A stretch of DNA of 64,000 nucleotides from an uncultured Pelagibacteraceae bacterium (GTDB lineage Bacteria; Pseudomonadota; Alphaproteobacteria; Pelagibacterales; Pelagibacteraceae), in the NCBI GenBank assembly GCA_902574695.1, contig CACGON010000002.1, forward strand, positions 45,001 to 109,000, read 5' to 3'. Position numbers and translations under genes: made by a program. Shown here piece by piece: positions 18,515 through 27,103 of the stretch. The notes below the pieces were generated by a model. It was not told the origin of the DNA. It did not search any database and was given only the letters and a program-made list of their open reading frames with translations. Numbering within the stretch: the stretch's first letter is position 1; every line of letters starts with the position of its first letter.

Positions 18515-19345
18515 TTAAATGTTTCTAAATGGGCTTGCTTGATAAACACCTAATATATCTAAACTCACAGTGTGGAAACCTAATTCCTCCAAGGATTTTT
18601 GAACTTTTGGGTCCTCAATATGCCCAACAATATCACATAAAAATAAATACTGTTCAAAACTGCTGTGTTCCGAAAAACTCTCTAATTTACTTAAACTAAT
18701 ATTGTTTGTAGCAAAACCTCCTAGGCATTTATAAAGGGCAGCTGGTTTGTCTTTAACTTTAAAAATACAACTTGTGATATATTTTTCATTTTTGTATTCA
18801 GGGTGTTCAGCTTTTTTACCCATCAATAAAAACCTTGTCACATTTTTTTTATCATCTTCCACATTGTTTTTTAGAATCTTCAAATTATAAATTTCTGCTG
18901 CTAACTTAGATGCAATTGCAGCCTCATCTTTTTTTAAGTTTTTACTTATATACTTTGCGCTTCCTGCAGTATCTGCAGCTATTATTGGTTCAAGGTTATT
19001 TTCATTTATAATTTTTTGACATTGAGAAATAGCCTGGGAATGTGATCGAACACTTTTGATTTGGTTTAATTTTATACCTGGTAAAGCTAATAAATTATGG
19101 GAAACCTTATGAAAATGCTCAGCATAAATTTGTAGTTTATATTTATTCATTAAATATTGAATATCGGCAACTCTTCCTGCTATTGAATTTTCAACTGGAA
19201 TTATTGTAGATAAATTTTGATCATTTGAACATTTTTGAAAACAATCCTCAAAAGTTTTACAAGATAGAGTTGTAGCTTTTGGATAAGCTTCTAAAGCTGC
19301 TAATTGAGAATATGCTCCTTCTGATCCTTGATATAAAATTTTCAT
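18515..19345 (-). CDS. pheA: Prephenate dehydratase
   Basis: Converts prephenate to phenylpyruvate for phenylalanine synthesis. The catalytic domain opens with YQGSEGAYSQ and includes the signature NVTRFLLMG (168-176; T170-R171-F172). A C-terminal ACT domain (about 190-270, with the ESF element at 222-224) should sense phenylalanine. No chorismate mutase is fused, as in other alphaproteobacteria. It follows kdsB with one base between, the same kdsB-pheA order seen next to a cytochrome c gene elsewhere in the class. Confidence 0.95.
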   Translation of the reverse strand: MKILYQGSEGAYSQLAALEAYPKATTLSCKTFEDCFQKCSNDQNLSTIIPVENSIAGRVADIQYLMNKYKLQIYAEHFHKVSHNLLALPGIKLNQIKSVRSHSQAISQCQKIINENNLEPIIAADTAGSAKYISKNLKKDEAAIASKLAAEIYNLKILKNNVEDDKKNVTRFLLMGKKAEHPEYKNEKYITSCIFKVKDKPAALYKCLGGFATNNISLSKLESFSEHSSFEQYLFLCDIVGHIEDPKVQKSLEELGFHTVSLDILGVYQASPFRNI

Positions 19346-19346
19346 T

Positions 19347-20084
19347 TTAATTCTTATATTCCATTATTTTTTTTAATTCTATATAATCTTCTTGGGTATC
19401 AATTCCAATTACTTTAGATTTTGCATAAGATACATTAATCGTCATATCATTATCCATAGCTCTAAGCTGCTCTAAATTATATTTTTTTTCATTTAGAGAT
19501 TGTTTAAGGCTTACAAATTTTTTTAAACTAGTAATGCTAAATTCATAAATTCCAATATGATGATATATATTTTCTGGTTGATTTATTACTGCTCTTGAAA
19601 AATGTTGAGCTACTGAAAATTTTTCTTTTTCTAATTTTTTATCTGTTTGAACTTTTACTATATTTTTATTTTTTAAAATCTGTTTATTTTCAATATTAGT
19701 GGCGAGTGTATTTATCATACAATTATTTTTTTTTGTAAGATTATCCAAATTTTTTATGTCATCAATATTTATAAGTGGTTCATCACCTTGAAGATTAATT
19801 ATATACTCAATATTTTGAAAATTTAATTTTTGGAATGCTTCCCAAATTCTATCTGTTCCAGTTTTGGGTTTTTTTGAAGTCATAACTGCAAGGCCATCGT
19901 TTTTTTTAACCTCATTGAAAATTTCCTCATCCTCTGTTGCTACAATTACCTCTCCAATTTGAGCTTCTTGGGCCTTTTTTACCACATGACAGATTATTGG
20001 AAGTCCGTTGACCTTTAATAACGGTTTTCCTGGAAGCCGTTGGGCAGACATTCTTGAAGGAATTAAAATAATTGTATTTGTCAT
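19347..20084 (-). CDS. kdsB: 3-deoxy-manno-octulosonate cytidylyltransferase
   Basis: Activates Kdo with CTP to CMP-Kdo for the LPS inner core. The nucleotide-binding start is IPSRMSAQRLPGKPL (about 7-21). NLQGDEPL (about 98-105) and the later HIGIYEFS block are typical. Length 245 is standard. With kdsD, lptB and lptC in this window it indicates a real Kdo-containing LPS. A 7-bp hairpin sits 11 nt upstream of its ATG. Confidence 0.96.
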   Translation of the reverse strand: MTNTIILIPSRMSAQRLPGKPLLKVNGLPIICHVVKKAQEAQIGEVIVATEDEEIFNEVKKNDGLAVMTSKKPKTGTDRIWEAFQKLNFQNIEYIINLQGDEPLINIDDIKNLDNLTKKNNCMINTLATNIENKQILKNKNIVKVQTDKKLEKEKFSVAQHFSRAVINQPENIYHHIGIYEFSITSLKKFVSLKQSLNEKKYNLEQLRAMDNDMTINVSYAKSKVIGIDTQEDYIELKKIMEYKN

Positions 20085-20095
20085 AAACTTTTTTA

Positions 20096-20112
20096 TGCGT
20101 CTAACAGACGCA
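20096..20112. repeat. Short perfect hairpin in the kdsB / cytochrome c gap
   Basis: TGCGTCT (20096-20102), AAC, AGACGCA (20106-20112): a 7-bp GC-richer stem in very AT-rich DNA. On the minus strand it lies 11 nt before the kdsB start codon. On the plus strand it is followed by AAATTTTCTTT, only a weak U-tract. It may be a leader structure for kdsB or a regulator site. Confidence 0.45.
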
Positions 20113-20183
20113 AATTTTCTTTAAATTTAAATTAAGTAATTTAGAAAATATCATGTTATATGTAGAAATACTTTAATAAATCA

Positions 20184-20723
20184 ATGGATTCTTTTGAATT
20201 AAACAAAATTATTGGTGCAATTTTACTGGTAGCCCTACTGGTAATAGGAATTGGAAAAGTTGCGGATTTAATTTTTCATGTAAATAAGCCAGAAAAGCCA
20301 GGTTATAAGGTCGAGTTAGATGTTGAGAAAGCAAGTACGCAAAATACTGAGGAAAAAGTTGTAGAGGTGGTGGATATAGCAGCCCTCATGTCAACTGGTA
20401 ATTTGGAACATGGAGAGAAAGTATTTAAAAAATGTGCCGCATGCCATTCAATAAAAAGTGGTGGTGGGAACAAAATTGGTCCAGCACTTTATAATGTGGT
20501 GGGAAGAAAAATCGGGGCACTTAATGATTATAAGTATTCAAAAGCATTGGCTGAATATGAAAAAAACTGGACCTTTGAAGAATTAAATGGTTTTTTACTA
20601 AAGCCTAAAGACTGGATAAAAGGAACTAAAATGGCTTATGCGGGTTTAAGAAAAGAAAAAGATAGAGCCTCTGTAATTTTATATTTAAACAAATACGCGG
20701 ATAATCCTTTACCTTTACCTTAG
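20184..20723 (+). CDS. Membrane-anchored cytochrome c (CycM / c552 type)
   Basis: Class I cytochrome c of 179 residues, likely carrying electrons between the bc1 complex and a terminal oxidase. An N-terminal membrane helix (about 9-30) anchors it with the heme domain in the periplasm. The heme site is CAACH (84-88). GPALYNVVGRKIG and the axial methionine M150 in GTKMAY follow. Divergent from kdsB. It overlaps the convergent argF stop by 9 nt. The family is clear; its exact partner is inferred. Confidence 0.93.
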   Translation: MDSFELNKIIGAILLVALLVIGIGKVADLIFHVNKPEKPGYKVELDVEKASTQNTEEKVVEVVDIAALMSTGNLEHGEKVFKKCAACHSIKSGGGNKIGPALYNVVGRKIGALNDYKYSKALAEYEKNWTFEELNGFLLKPKDWIKGTKMAYAGLRKEKDRASVILYLNKYADNPLPLP

Positions 20724-21641
20724 TTTATTTAAACAATACAATAATATAGATTTTTGAACATGTACTCTGTTTAGTGCTTGTTGCCAAACTTTTGATTTTT
20801 TACCATAAAAAACTTCATCGGTTATTTCACTACCTCTTGGTAAACAATGTAAGAGTATTGCTTTTTTTGATAGAGACATTAGTTTCGAATTAATCTTAAA
20901 ATTTGAAAAATCTTTGATTTTTTTTTTTTTATTTACTTTATCATTCATAGATATAACTTTATCAGTTAAAACAACATCAGCATTTTTTATTGCAACTTTT
21001 GGGCTATTAAAAATTTTAATTTTTGAACTTTTTTGTCTAATCATTCTCAGCATTTCACTGGGAGGATTATAATTTTTTGGACATCCAATATTCAATTTAA
21101 ATGAGAATTTAATTGATGCCTCAATTAATGAATTCAAAACATTATTCGAATCTCCTATCCAACAAATATTCAACCTAGAAATATTTTTTTTTGTTATCTC
21201 TTCAATTGTAAATATGTCGGATAGAATTTGTGCAGGATGTGAATTTGGACTTAATCCATTTATTAAAGGAATTGATAAAAATTTTTTAAAACTATTAAGT
21301 TTTTTTTCATTGTCAGTTCTCAGAACAAATATATCTCCGTAGGTTGATAATATTTTAGCTGTATCAGAAAGTGATTCTCCTCCTTTGGATAAATGTAATT
21401 CATCAGGTCTTAATGTTAGAGCTGACCCCCCAAGTTGTCTAATAGCGAGATAAAAACTTAATCTAGTTCTTAAGGATGATTTTTCGAACATTTGAATTAA
21501 TAAGATCCCTTTTAAAGGATTGTCTTTATCGATCTCTAAAGTTTTTAGTTTCTTTCTTAAATCTTTTCTTTTTTTTGTATCTGATAAAATCTTTCTCAAT
21601 GTTTTATAAGGTATATCTTTAATATTTATAAAATGTTTCAT
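20715..21641 (-). CDS. argF: Ornithine carbamoyltransferase family protein
   Basis: Carbamoyltransferase of 308 residues, expected to make citrulline from ornithine and carbamoyl phosphate. The fold and order match ArgF, and it sits 2 nt after argD. Several usually strict motifs are changed: SLRTR (56-60) for STRTR, HPAQ (135-138) for HPCQ, SMND (231-234) for SMG-x, and HCLPRG (265-270) for HCLPA. The first three positions touch carbamoyl phosphate or the amino-acid substrate. SLRTR-like variants occur in N-acyl-ornithine transcarbamylases. With argJ present, ornithine is still the most likely substrate. Confidence 0.85.
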   Translation of the reverse strand: MKHFINIKDIPYKTLRKILSDTKKRKDLRKKLKTLEIDKDNPLKGILLIQMFEKSSLRTRLSFYLAIRQLGGSALTLRPDELHLSKGGESLSDTAKILSTYGDIFVLRTDNEKKLNSFKKFLSIPLINGLSPNSHPAQILSDIFTIEEITKKNISRLNICWIGDSNNVLNSLIEASIKFSFKLNIGCPKNYNPPSEMLRMIRQKSSKIKIFNSPKVAIKNADVVLTDKVISMNDKVNKKKKIKDFSNFKINSKLMSLSKKAILLHCLPRGSEITDEVFYGKKSKVWQQALNRVHVQKSILLYCLNKLR

Positions 21642-21643
21642 AA

Positions 21644-22810
21644 CTAATTATAAGATTTGCAAACTTTTTCTATAATTTTTAATGCAATAGTTATTTCTTT
21701 ATTTGACACGTTTAATGGTGGTAAAATTCTCACGACATTATCCGCAGCCTTAATTGTAAGTAACTTATTTTCAAATAATTTATTTATAAATTTTGTTTGA
21801 TCCACCTTCAATTTAAGTCCAATTAATAATCCTTTTCCTCTTACCTCTACAATTACATTTGAATAATTTGCCTGGATTTCATTTAATTTTTTAAAAAAAA
21901 ATTTTGATTTAATTTTTACATTTTGTAAAAAGCCTTTTTTAAATATTTGATCCATAACCGCATTTCCAACACTCATCGCCAAAGGGTTGCCACCAAATGT
22001 GCTTCCATGCGTACCAGGAGACATGTGTTTTGCAACTTTTTTAGTCATAAGCACAGCTCCAATAGGAAACCCTCCCCCAATGCCTTTGGCTATTGGAACG
22101 ATATCAGGAATTATTTTAGAATATTCGTAAGATAAGAATTTGCCTGATCTTCCAACACCTGATTGAACCTCATCCAAAATTAAAAGTATTTTTTTTTTAT
22201 TACAAATTTTTCTTAATTCTTTGAGACACCATTCTGGGATAACTTTTATTCCACCCTCACCCATTATTGGCTCTATCATTATTGCAGCGGTTTTGCTTGT
22301 AATTGATTTAATTAATGCTTTATGATCTCCAAAAGTAAAATGATCAAAGCCATCAACTTTTGGCCCAAATCCATCAGTCATTTTTTTTGAACCACTTGCA
22401 AATATTGCTGCAAGAGTTCTGCCATGAAAAGAATTTTTCACGCACAAAATTCTATTTTTTTTCTTTTGACCAATTGAATAAAAATATCTTCTTGCAACCT
22501 TTATTGCTACTTCAGTTGCCTCCGCACCACTATTTTGAAAAATTACCGAATCTGCAAAGGTTTTGTCTGTTAACCTTTTTGCCAACCTTTCTCCTTCAGG
22601 AATTTTAAATGCATTTGAAACATGCCAAACCTTCTTAGCTTGATTATTAATAGCTTTTATCAAATAATTATTTGCATGACCCAATGAATTTACAGCGATA
22701 CCTTGAACAAAATCTAAATATCTTTTTCCATTGTTTGAGTATAAATAACTTCCTTTTCCTTTTTTAAAAGAAATTTGTCTTCTATTATAATTTTTTGCTA
22801 AGGACGACAT
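21644..22810 (-). CDS. argD: Acetylornithine aminotransferase family protein
   Basis: PLP-dependent class III aminotransferase acting on N-acetylornithine and possibly succinyl-diaminopimelate. The cofactor-lysine region is AKGIGGGFPIGA; FQNSGAEATEVAIK and DEVQSGVGRSGK are also family motifs. I chose the ATG at 22810 (MSSLAKNY): it follows the upstream permease stop by 2 nt. An earlier in-frame ATG at 22864 would overlap that gene by 52 nt and add a poorly conserved stretch. The product is 388 residues, a normal length. Confidence 0.92.
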   Translation of the reverse strand: MSSLAKNYNRRQISFKKGKGSYLYSNNGKRYLDFVQGIAVNSLGHANNYLIKAINNQAKKVWHVSNAFKIPEGERLAKRLTDKTFADSVIFQNSGAEATEVAIKVARRYFYSIGQKKKNRILCVKNSFHGRTLAAIFASGSKKMTDGFGPKVDGFDHFTFGDHKALIKSITSKTAAIMIEPIMGEGGIKVIPEWCLKELRKICNKKKILLILDEVQSGVGRSGKFLSYEYSKIIPDIVPIAKGIGGGFPIGAVLMTKKVAKHMSPGTHGSTFGGNPLAMSVGNAVMDQIFKKGFLQNVKIKSKFFFKKLNEIQANYSNVIVEVRGKGLLIGLKLKVDQTKFINKLFENKLLTIKAADNVVRILPPLNVSNKEITIALKIIEKVCKSYN

Positions 22811-22812
22811 AA

Positions 22813-23625
22813 TTAAGATTTTATTTTGTAACCTATTTTGTAAAGATAATAAGATATTACCCACCCGACTATTGCCAATAATGGTAAATAAATAACGCCA
22901 AAGTATAAATCTCCATCTGACTTACCTAAGAAACCATATCTAAATATATTTATTATGTGAAAAAAAGGATTAATCAAACTAATAGACTGAAAAAATTCCG
23001 GTAATCTATCAATAGTATAAAAAACTCCAGATAAAAAGCTTAAAGGTTGCAGAATAAAATTTGTAACAGTTGCAGTGTGATCAAATTTAGTAGCCCACAA
23101 ACCTGTTATAAAACCTAAACTTCCTATAAAGAAAGATCCAAAAAAACCAGAGTAAAAAATAAAAAAAATATTTTTCAATGGTAATTCTACTATAAAAATA
23201 AATACAAGTACTGATATAAAACCTATTAATATACTTCGTGTAACCGCAGCCATTATTACTGCTAAGGAAACTTCAAAGGCTGATAATGGAGCATAAAGAA
23301 CATCGACTATATTTCCTTGCATTTTTGATATCATGAATGAACTTACTGAATGCGAAAAACTTTGAAGTATCATTGATTGAACTATCAGTCCAGGAGCTAG
23401 AAATGTAACAAATGAGTAGCCTAAAACATCCCCTCTGTCGTTGCCAAGCGCAAGCGTTAATACCGACAAAAATAGCAAACTAGAGACTAAAGGCGATAAA
23501 AGTGTTTGGGCCCATACGACAAAGAATCTGCTACACTCTCTAATCCACAATGCAACCAGTCCTACGTAATTTATTTTACCAAATTGACGAACGCCTAATT
23601 TATATTTTTTTTGCAATTCAACCAT
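22813..23625 (-). CDS. ABC-2 type transporter permease (YadH-like)
   Basis: Integral membrane protein of 270 residues with about six hydrophobic segments from residue 38 to the end. The pattern FLAPGLIVQSM, then LQPLSFLSGVFYTIDRLPEFFQ near 190-212 (shown in part), is the ABC-2 permease signature. No ATPase gene is next to it. The only ABC-2-style ATPase in the window is at 50632-51561. Substrate unknown. It precedes argD with a 2-nt gap, probably by chance of packing rather than function. Confidence 0.88.
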   Translation of the reverse strand: MVELQKKYKLGVRQFGKINYVGLVALWIRECSRFFVVWAQTLLSPLVSSLLFLSVLTLALGNDRGDVLGYSFVTFLAPGLIVQSMILQSFSHSVSSFMISKMQGNIVDVLYAPLSAFEVSLAVIMAAVTRSILIGFISVLVFIFIVELPLKNIFFIFYSGFFGSFFIGSLGFITGLWATKFDHTATVTNFILQPLSFLSGVFYTIDRLPEFFQSISLINPFFHIINIFRYGFLGKSDGDLYFGVIYLPLLAIVGWVISYYLYKIGYKIKS

Positions 23626-23709
23626 AAGTAATTATGTTTATCTTTTTTTTATTACTTTTGTTAAAAAAACAAAAATAATGCTTGTTTTTTAAATTTATAT
23701 GTGTGTATT

Positions 23710-23750
23710 TATATAGTGTTTAAAAATATATTAACTACTATATATAGTGT
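23710..23750 (+). promoter_or_regulatory. Repeated TATATAGTGT element upstream of gcrA
   Basis: TATATAGTGT occurs at 23710-23719 and again at 23741-23750, 31 bp apart (about three helical turns). The second copy overlaps the 12-bp palindrome ACTATATATAGT (23737-23748) and ends 4 nt before the gcrA ATG. Spacing suggests operator sites on one face of the DNA, perhaps for autoregulation. The DNA is AT-rich, so chance is possible. Confidence 0.4.
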
Positions 23751-23754
23751 ATAA

Positions 23755-24246
23755 ATGAGCTGGACAGAGGAAAAAGTAAATAAATTAAAGGAACTATGGG
23801 GTAAAGGCAAAACAGCAAGCCAAATAGCAGAAATTATTGGTGGAATTAGCAGAAACGCAGTTATTGGAAAAGCTCATCGTTTAAATTTATCTTCAAAATT
23901 AAAGTCTAGAAGTTTTCAAAGTAAAAATATTAGTTCTTCGAATAGTCAGAATATTCAAAATAAAAAACTTTCAAGATCAAGATTTAAATCTCTTCTTATT
24001 GATAATAATTTTGAACCTGAAAATCCAAAACAATTGGAAGAACTGGATGATAATTCATGTAAATGGCCTATTGGTCATCCTGATGAAAGTACGTTTTATT
24101 TTTGTGGAAGAAATTCACTTAAAGATTTTTCTTATTGTAAACTTCATTTGCTTTATGCATTTCAACCAAAGGGTAAGAAAGATGACTCTTTGGACAAAAA
24201 CGAGGAAGTGCCAAAATTTATAGAGAAAAAAATTAAATCAGCTTAA
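23755..24246 (+). CDS. gcrA: GcrA family cell cycle regulator
   Basis: Alphaproteobacterial transcription factor that binds the sigma70 holoenzyme and, in Caulobacter, activates promoters with methylated GANTC sites. The N-terminal HTH is unmistakable: MSWTEEKVNKLKELWGKGKT (1-20), then SRNAVIGKAHRL. A basic linker follows. The C-terminal sigma-binding domain has CKWPIGHP...FCG...YC (about 100-128). Length 163. Whether its CcrM partner exists is not visible here. It is convergent with the SHOCT gene, sharing a TTAA double stop. Confidence 0.95.
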   Translation: MSWTEEKVNKLKELWGKGKTASQIAEIIGGISRNAVIGKAHRLNLSSKLKSRSFQSKNISSSNSQNIQNKKLSRSRFKSLLIDNNFEPENPKQLEELDDNSCKWPIGHPDESTFYFCGRNSLKDFSYCKLHLLYAFQPKGKKDDSLDKNEEVPKFIEKKIKSA

Positions 24247-24503
24247 TAGGGCTTATCATTTAATACTTTGTCTTTTGCTTTTTCAAATTCCTCTTTTGTT
24301 AAAGTGCCTGACTTATAAAGTTCTTCAAGTTTTAGTATTTGATCCGGGATATTATCTGTATCAATATTATTATCTTTCGAAAAATCGTTTTCAATTTTAT
24401 TATTATTTTTAGCCTGAATACCGACATTAATTGCTTTTACAGCAATAAAAATTACAAACAAAAGAATTAAGGCAATTAATATATAAACAATATTTATTAA
24501 CAT
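24243..24503 (-). CDS. Small membrane protein with SHOCT domain
   Basis: Protein of 86 residues. One N-terminal membrane helix (about 5-27), a short Asn/Asp-rich linker, then a C-terminal SHOCT motif LEELYKSGTLTKEEFEKAKD (about 59-78). SHOCT domains are short oligomerisation or accessory modules at the ends of many proteins. Function unknown. It follows the NDUFA9-like gene 5 nt downstream and is probably cotranscribed. Confidence 0.8.
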   Translation of the reverse strand: MLINIVYILIALILLFVIFIAVKAINVGIQAKNNNKIENDFSKDNNIDTDNIPDQILKLEELYKSGTLTKEEFEKAKDKVLNDKPY

Positions 24504-24508
24504 TTTAA

Positions 24509-25459
24509 TTAATTTTCTTTAATTGAAAATTTTCCTCCTTCTCGCCAATTATAAGCATATTCATTAATACCCTTTTCAAAATATATTTTACTCGGTAAAT
24601 TAATATCATAGTTTGTAATACCATTTTCAGTTTTAATATTATCATACTTTAATAAGTTTAGTTGATCTAAAGTAATAAGTGGAGATGGAAAAAGTTGCAA
24701 AATTGAAGCACTTATTCGTGCAAAAAATAAAGGCAATGGTACTAAAAGCCTTTTTTTATTTATTGATTTTAATAATTTTTCCAAAATTTCTTTAAATGTT
24801 AATATTTCTGGTCCTATTGCCTCTATATCTTTGGAATGTATTTCTTTATCCACAATATTAAAAATTATATCAGAAACATCTGTTGCGTGAATAGGAGTAA
24901 ACTTTGTATTTCCATTGTAATATAAAGGGAAAATTGGAAGAAGATTTAAAATACTCATAAACTTTGTAGTAAATTTATCATCAACACTATAAACTATCGA
25001 CGGTTTTAAAATTACTGCATTTGGTAAATTTTTTTTTATTTCTATTTCACCATTAATTTTGCTTAAAGCATATTTAGAATTCTTTACTTTATCAAGTCCT
25101 AAAGCTGAAATATGAATAAATTTCTTATTATTTTTTGCACAAATTGAAGAAAGTATTTTTGGAAAAATTGTATGTATGTTTTTAAACGTATTTTTTTTTC
25201 CTTTTTCAAATAAAATACCTACAAGGTTAATACATATATCTGATTTAATGATTAATTCTTCTAATTTTGATTGATCAAAAATATTAGTCTCCTCAATATC
25301 AAGATATCCTATAGGTGCTTGAGTTTTAAGAAGATATGCTTTTTGATGCTTATTTCTAGTTGCTGCAATAACTTTATAGTTTTCTTTACTAAATTTTCGA
25401 ACACAATACCTACCAATTTGACCACTAGCTCCGAAGATTAATACTTTTTTTCTTATCAT
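24509..25459 (-). CDS. NDUFA9-like NAD(P)-binding protein (atypical SDR)
   Basis: Protein of 316 residues with an extended SDR fold. The nucleotide-binding loop is FGASGQIGRYC (9-19). It resembles the alphaproteobacterial relatives of mitochondrial complex I subunit NDUFA9, which may stabilise complex I. HISALG and the altered catalytic region SKYALSKINGE (about 131-141; Y and K kept) follow. Function is inferred from family only. It is divergent from the RNase D gene. Confidence 0.85.
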   Translation of the reverse strand: MIRKKVLIFGASGQIGRYCVRKFSKENYKVIAATRNKHQKAYLLKTQAPIGYLDIEETNIFDQSKLEELIIKSDICINLVGILFEKGKKNTFKNIHTIFPKILSSICAKNNKKFIHISALGLDKVKNSKYALSKINGEIEIKKNLPNAVILKPSIVYSVDDKFTTKFMSILNLLPIFPLYYNGNTKFTPIHATDVSDIIFNIVDKEIHSKDIEAIGPEILTFKEILEKLLKSINKKRLLVPLPLFFARISASILQLFPSPLITLDQLNLLKYDNIKTENGITNYDINLPSKIYFEKGINEYAYNWREGGKFSIKEN

Positions 25460-25470
25460 TTATCAAAAAA

Positions 25471-25499
25471 TAGACAATATTGTTATGTCTGTATATATA
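25471..25499 (+). promoter_or_regulatory. Promoter of the RNase D-kdsD-lpt run
   Basis: TAGACA (25471-25476), 17 bases, TATATA (25494-25499). The -10 ends 9 nt before the ATG at 25509, so the mRNA would have a 2-3 nt leader. The position argues against the earlier in-frame ATG at 25485, which lies inside the promoter. Confidence 0.55.
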
Positions 25500-25508
25500 A
25501 AACATAAA

Positions 25509-26126
25509 ATGAATAACATCAAAATTTTTGAAAACGACCTTCCTAATGATATTAATTTATCAAACGAAAAGGTGATTGGTTTAGATTGTGAGGCACTTGG
25601 TCTAGTCATGGGTAGGGATCCATTAACACTGATTCAATTAGGTCTAGAAAATAAAAATTTTTATCTTATAAAATTAAATAGGGATAATTATCATGCACCT
25701 AATTTAGTTAAGATCCTAACAAATCCAAATATACAATTTATAATGCATTATGCTAGGCAAGATATGTTATGGTTGAAATATCACTTGAAAGTTAGCATAA
25801 AAAATATTTTTTGTACAAAGCTAGCTTCGAAAATTGCCAGAACCGCATCTAGTTCTCATGGATATAAAGATCTTGTTAAAGAAATTTGTGGTAAAGACAT
25901 TTCTAAGAAAGAACAACAAAGCGATTGGGGAAGTCCTGAGTTATCATCAAAACAAATAAGTTATGCTGCTCAGGATACAGAATATTTATTTGATATAAAA
26001 AAAAAATTGACAGAAATGTTGATAAGAGAAAAAAGAATAGATTTGTTTAATAAAAGTATTAATGTTTTGCCTACACTTGTGGACATGGAAATTGCAGGAT
26101 ATAAAATATCTACATTCGAACATTGA
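25509..26126 (+). CDS. Ribonuclease D-like 3'-5' exonuclease
   Basis: DEDD-type exonuclease, short form without HRDC domains, as in other alphaproteobacteria. Exo motif I is GLDCEALGL (normally D-x-E; D and E kept), motif II is MHYARQD, motif III is YAAQDTEYL. I chose ATG 25509 (MNNIKIFENDLPND), which fits the usual family start and the upstream promoter, giving 205 residues. An ATG at 25485 would add 8. It starts the rnd-kdsD-lptC-lptB order that is common in the class, and overlaps kdsD by 4 nt. Confidence 0.88.
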   Translation: MNNIKIFENDLPNDINLSNEKVIGLDCEALGLVMGRDPLTLIQLGLENKNFYLIKLNRDNYHAPNLVKILTNPNIQFIMHYARQDMLWLKYHLKVSIKNIFCTKLASKIARTASSSHGYKDLVKEICGKDISKKEQQSDWGSPELSSKQISYAAQDTEYLFDIKKKLTEMLIREKRIDLFNKSINVLPTLVDMEIAGYKISTFEH

Positions 26127-27103
26127 AAATGAAAAAAGTAAACTCAAAAAAAATTGGTAAAAATGTAATAGATTTAGAAATACAAGCGCTCAAAAAACTT
26201 AAAAGCTCAATCAATAATTCGTTTAATAAAGCAGTTAGTCTAATATCAAACTGTCAATCAAAAGTAATTCTTTGTGGAGTAGGAAAAAGTTTTATAATTG
26301 CAAAAAAAATTAGTAGCACACTTTCATCTGTTGGAAGTCCTTCATTTTCAATAGCAGCAAGCGAGTGTTCTCATGGTGATTTAGGAAGTATTTCAAAAAA
26401 AGATTTATTAATATTAATTAGCAATTCAGGAAATACTGAAGAGTTAAAACCTGTTATTCAACATGCAAAAAGAAATAAAATTTTGTTAATAGCTATTGTT
26501 TCAAAAAAAAATTCGATTTTATATAAGGCTGCTGACGTAAAACTGTTTATACCTGAAGTCAAAGAATCTGGTCATGGAATTGTTCCCACTTCTTCCACAA
26601 CCTCTCAATTAGCTTTAGGTGATGCGTTAGCTATTGCATCTATGAATTTAAAAAATTTTGGTCGACTTGATTTTAAAAAATTTCATCCAGCTGGTGCACT
26701 TGCTACAAAACTAAAAACTGTTGAGGACCTTATGTTAACAGGTAATAAAATTCCTTTTATTTTCGAAAAGTCAACTATGAAAAAAGCTTTAGGACTTTTG
26801 TCAAAAACTAATTTAGGAGTTTTAATAGTAAGAAATAAAAAAAAACAAACAGTTGGTATTGTTACGGATGGAGATTTGAAACGGGTTATACAAAAAAATA
26901 AAGATTTTCAAAATATTCAATTGCATAAAATAATGACAAGAAACCCTATTTCTATTGATCAAAATGAGCTTGCTGTAAAAGCTCTTAACTTAATGACATC
27001 AAAAAGAAAAATAACTACACTTTGTGTTTATAAAAATAATAAAAAAAATTCTACAGTTGGAATATTGCACGTTCACGATATTTTGGGTGCAAATATAAAT
27101 TGA
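26123..27103 (+). CDS. kdsD: Arabinose-5-phosphate isomerase (KpsF/GutQ family)
   Basis: Converts ribulose-5-phosphate to arabinose-5-phosphate, the first Kdo precursor. The SIS domain (about 40-170) has ILCGVGKSFIIAKK and ISNSGNTEELKP, then ESGHGIVPTSSTT. Two CBS domains fill the C-terminal third (about 205-322). Length 326 is standard. Together with kdsB it covers the start and the activation step of the Kdo pathway. It is coupled by 4-nt overlaps to the genes before and after. Confidence 0.95.
   Translation: MKMKKVNSKKIGKNVIDLEIQALKKLKSSINNSFNKAVSLISNCQSKVILCGVGKSFIIAKKISSTLSSVGSPSFSIAASECSHGDLGSISKKDLLILISNSGNTEELKPVIQHAKRNKILLIAIVSKKNSILYKAADVKLFIPEVKESGHGIVPTSSTTSQLALGDALAIASMNLKNFGRLDFKKFHPAGALATKLKTVEDLMLTGNKIPFIFEKSTMKKALGLLSKTNLGVLIVRNKKKQTVGIVTDGDLKRVIQKNKDFQNIQLHKIMTRNPISIDQNELAVKALNLMTSKRKITTLCVYKNNKKNSTVGILHVHDILGANIN

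Noticed and set aside
22811-22864. Upstream start for argD at 22864
   Set aside because: It would overlap the permease gene by 52 nt and add residues not seen in the family; ATG 22810 fits directly after the permease stop.
23999-24223. 74-codon ORF inside gcrA
   Set aside because: Overlaps the conserved C-terminal domain of GcrA in another frame, with no start signal or family similarity.
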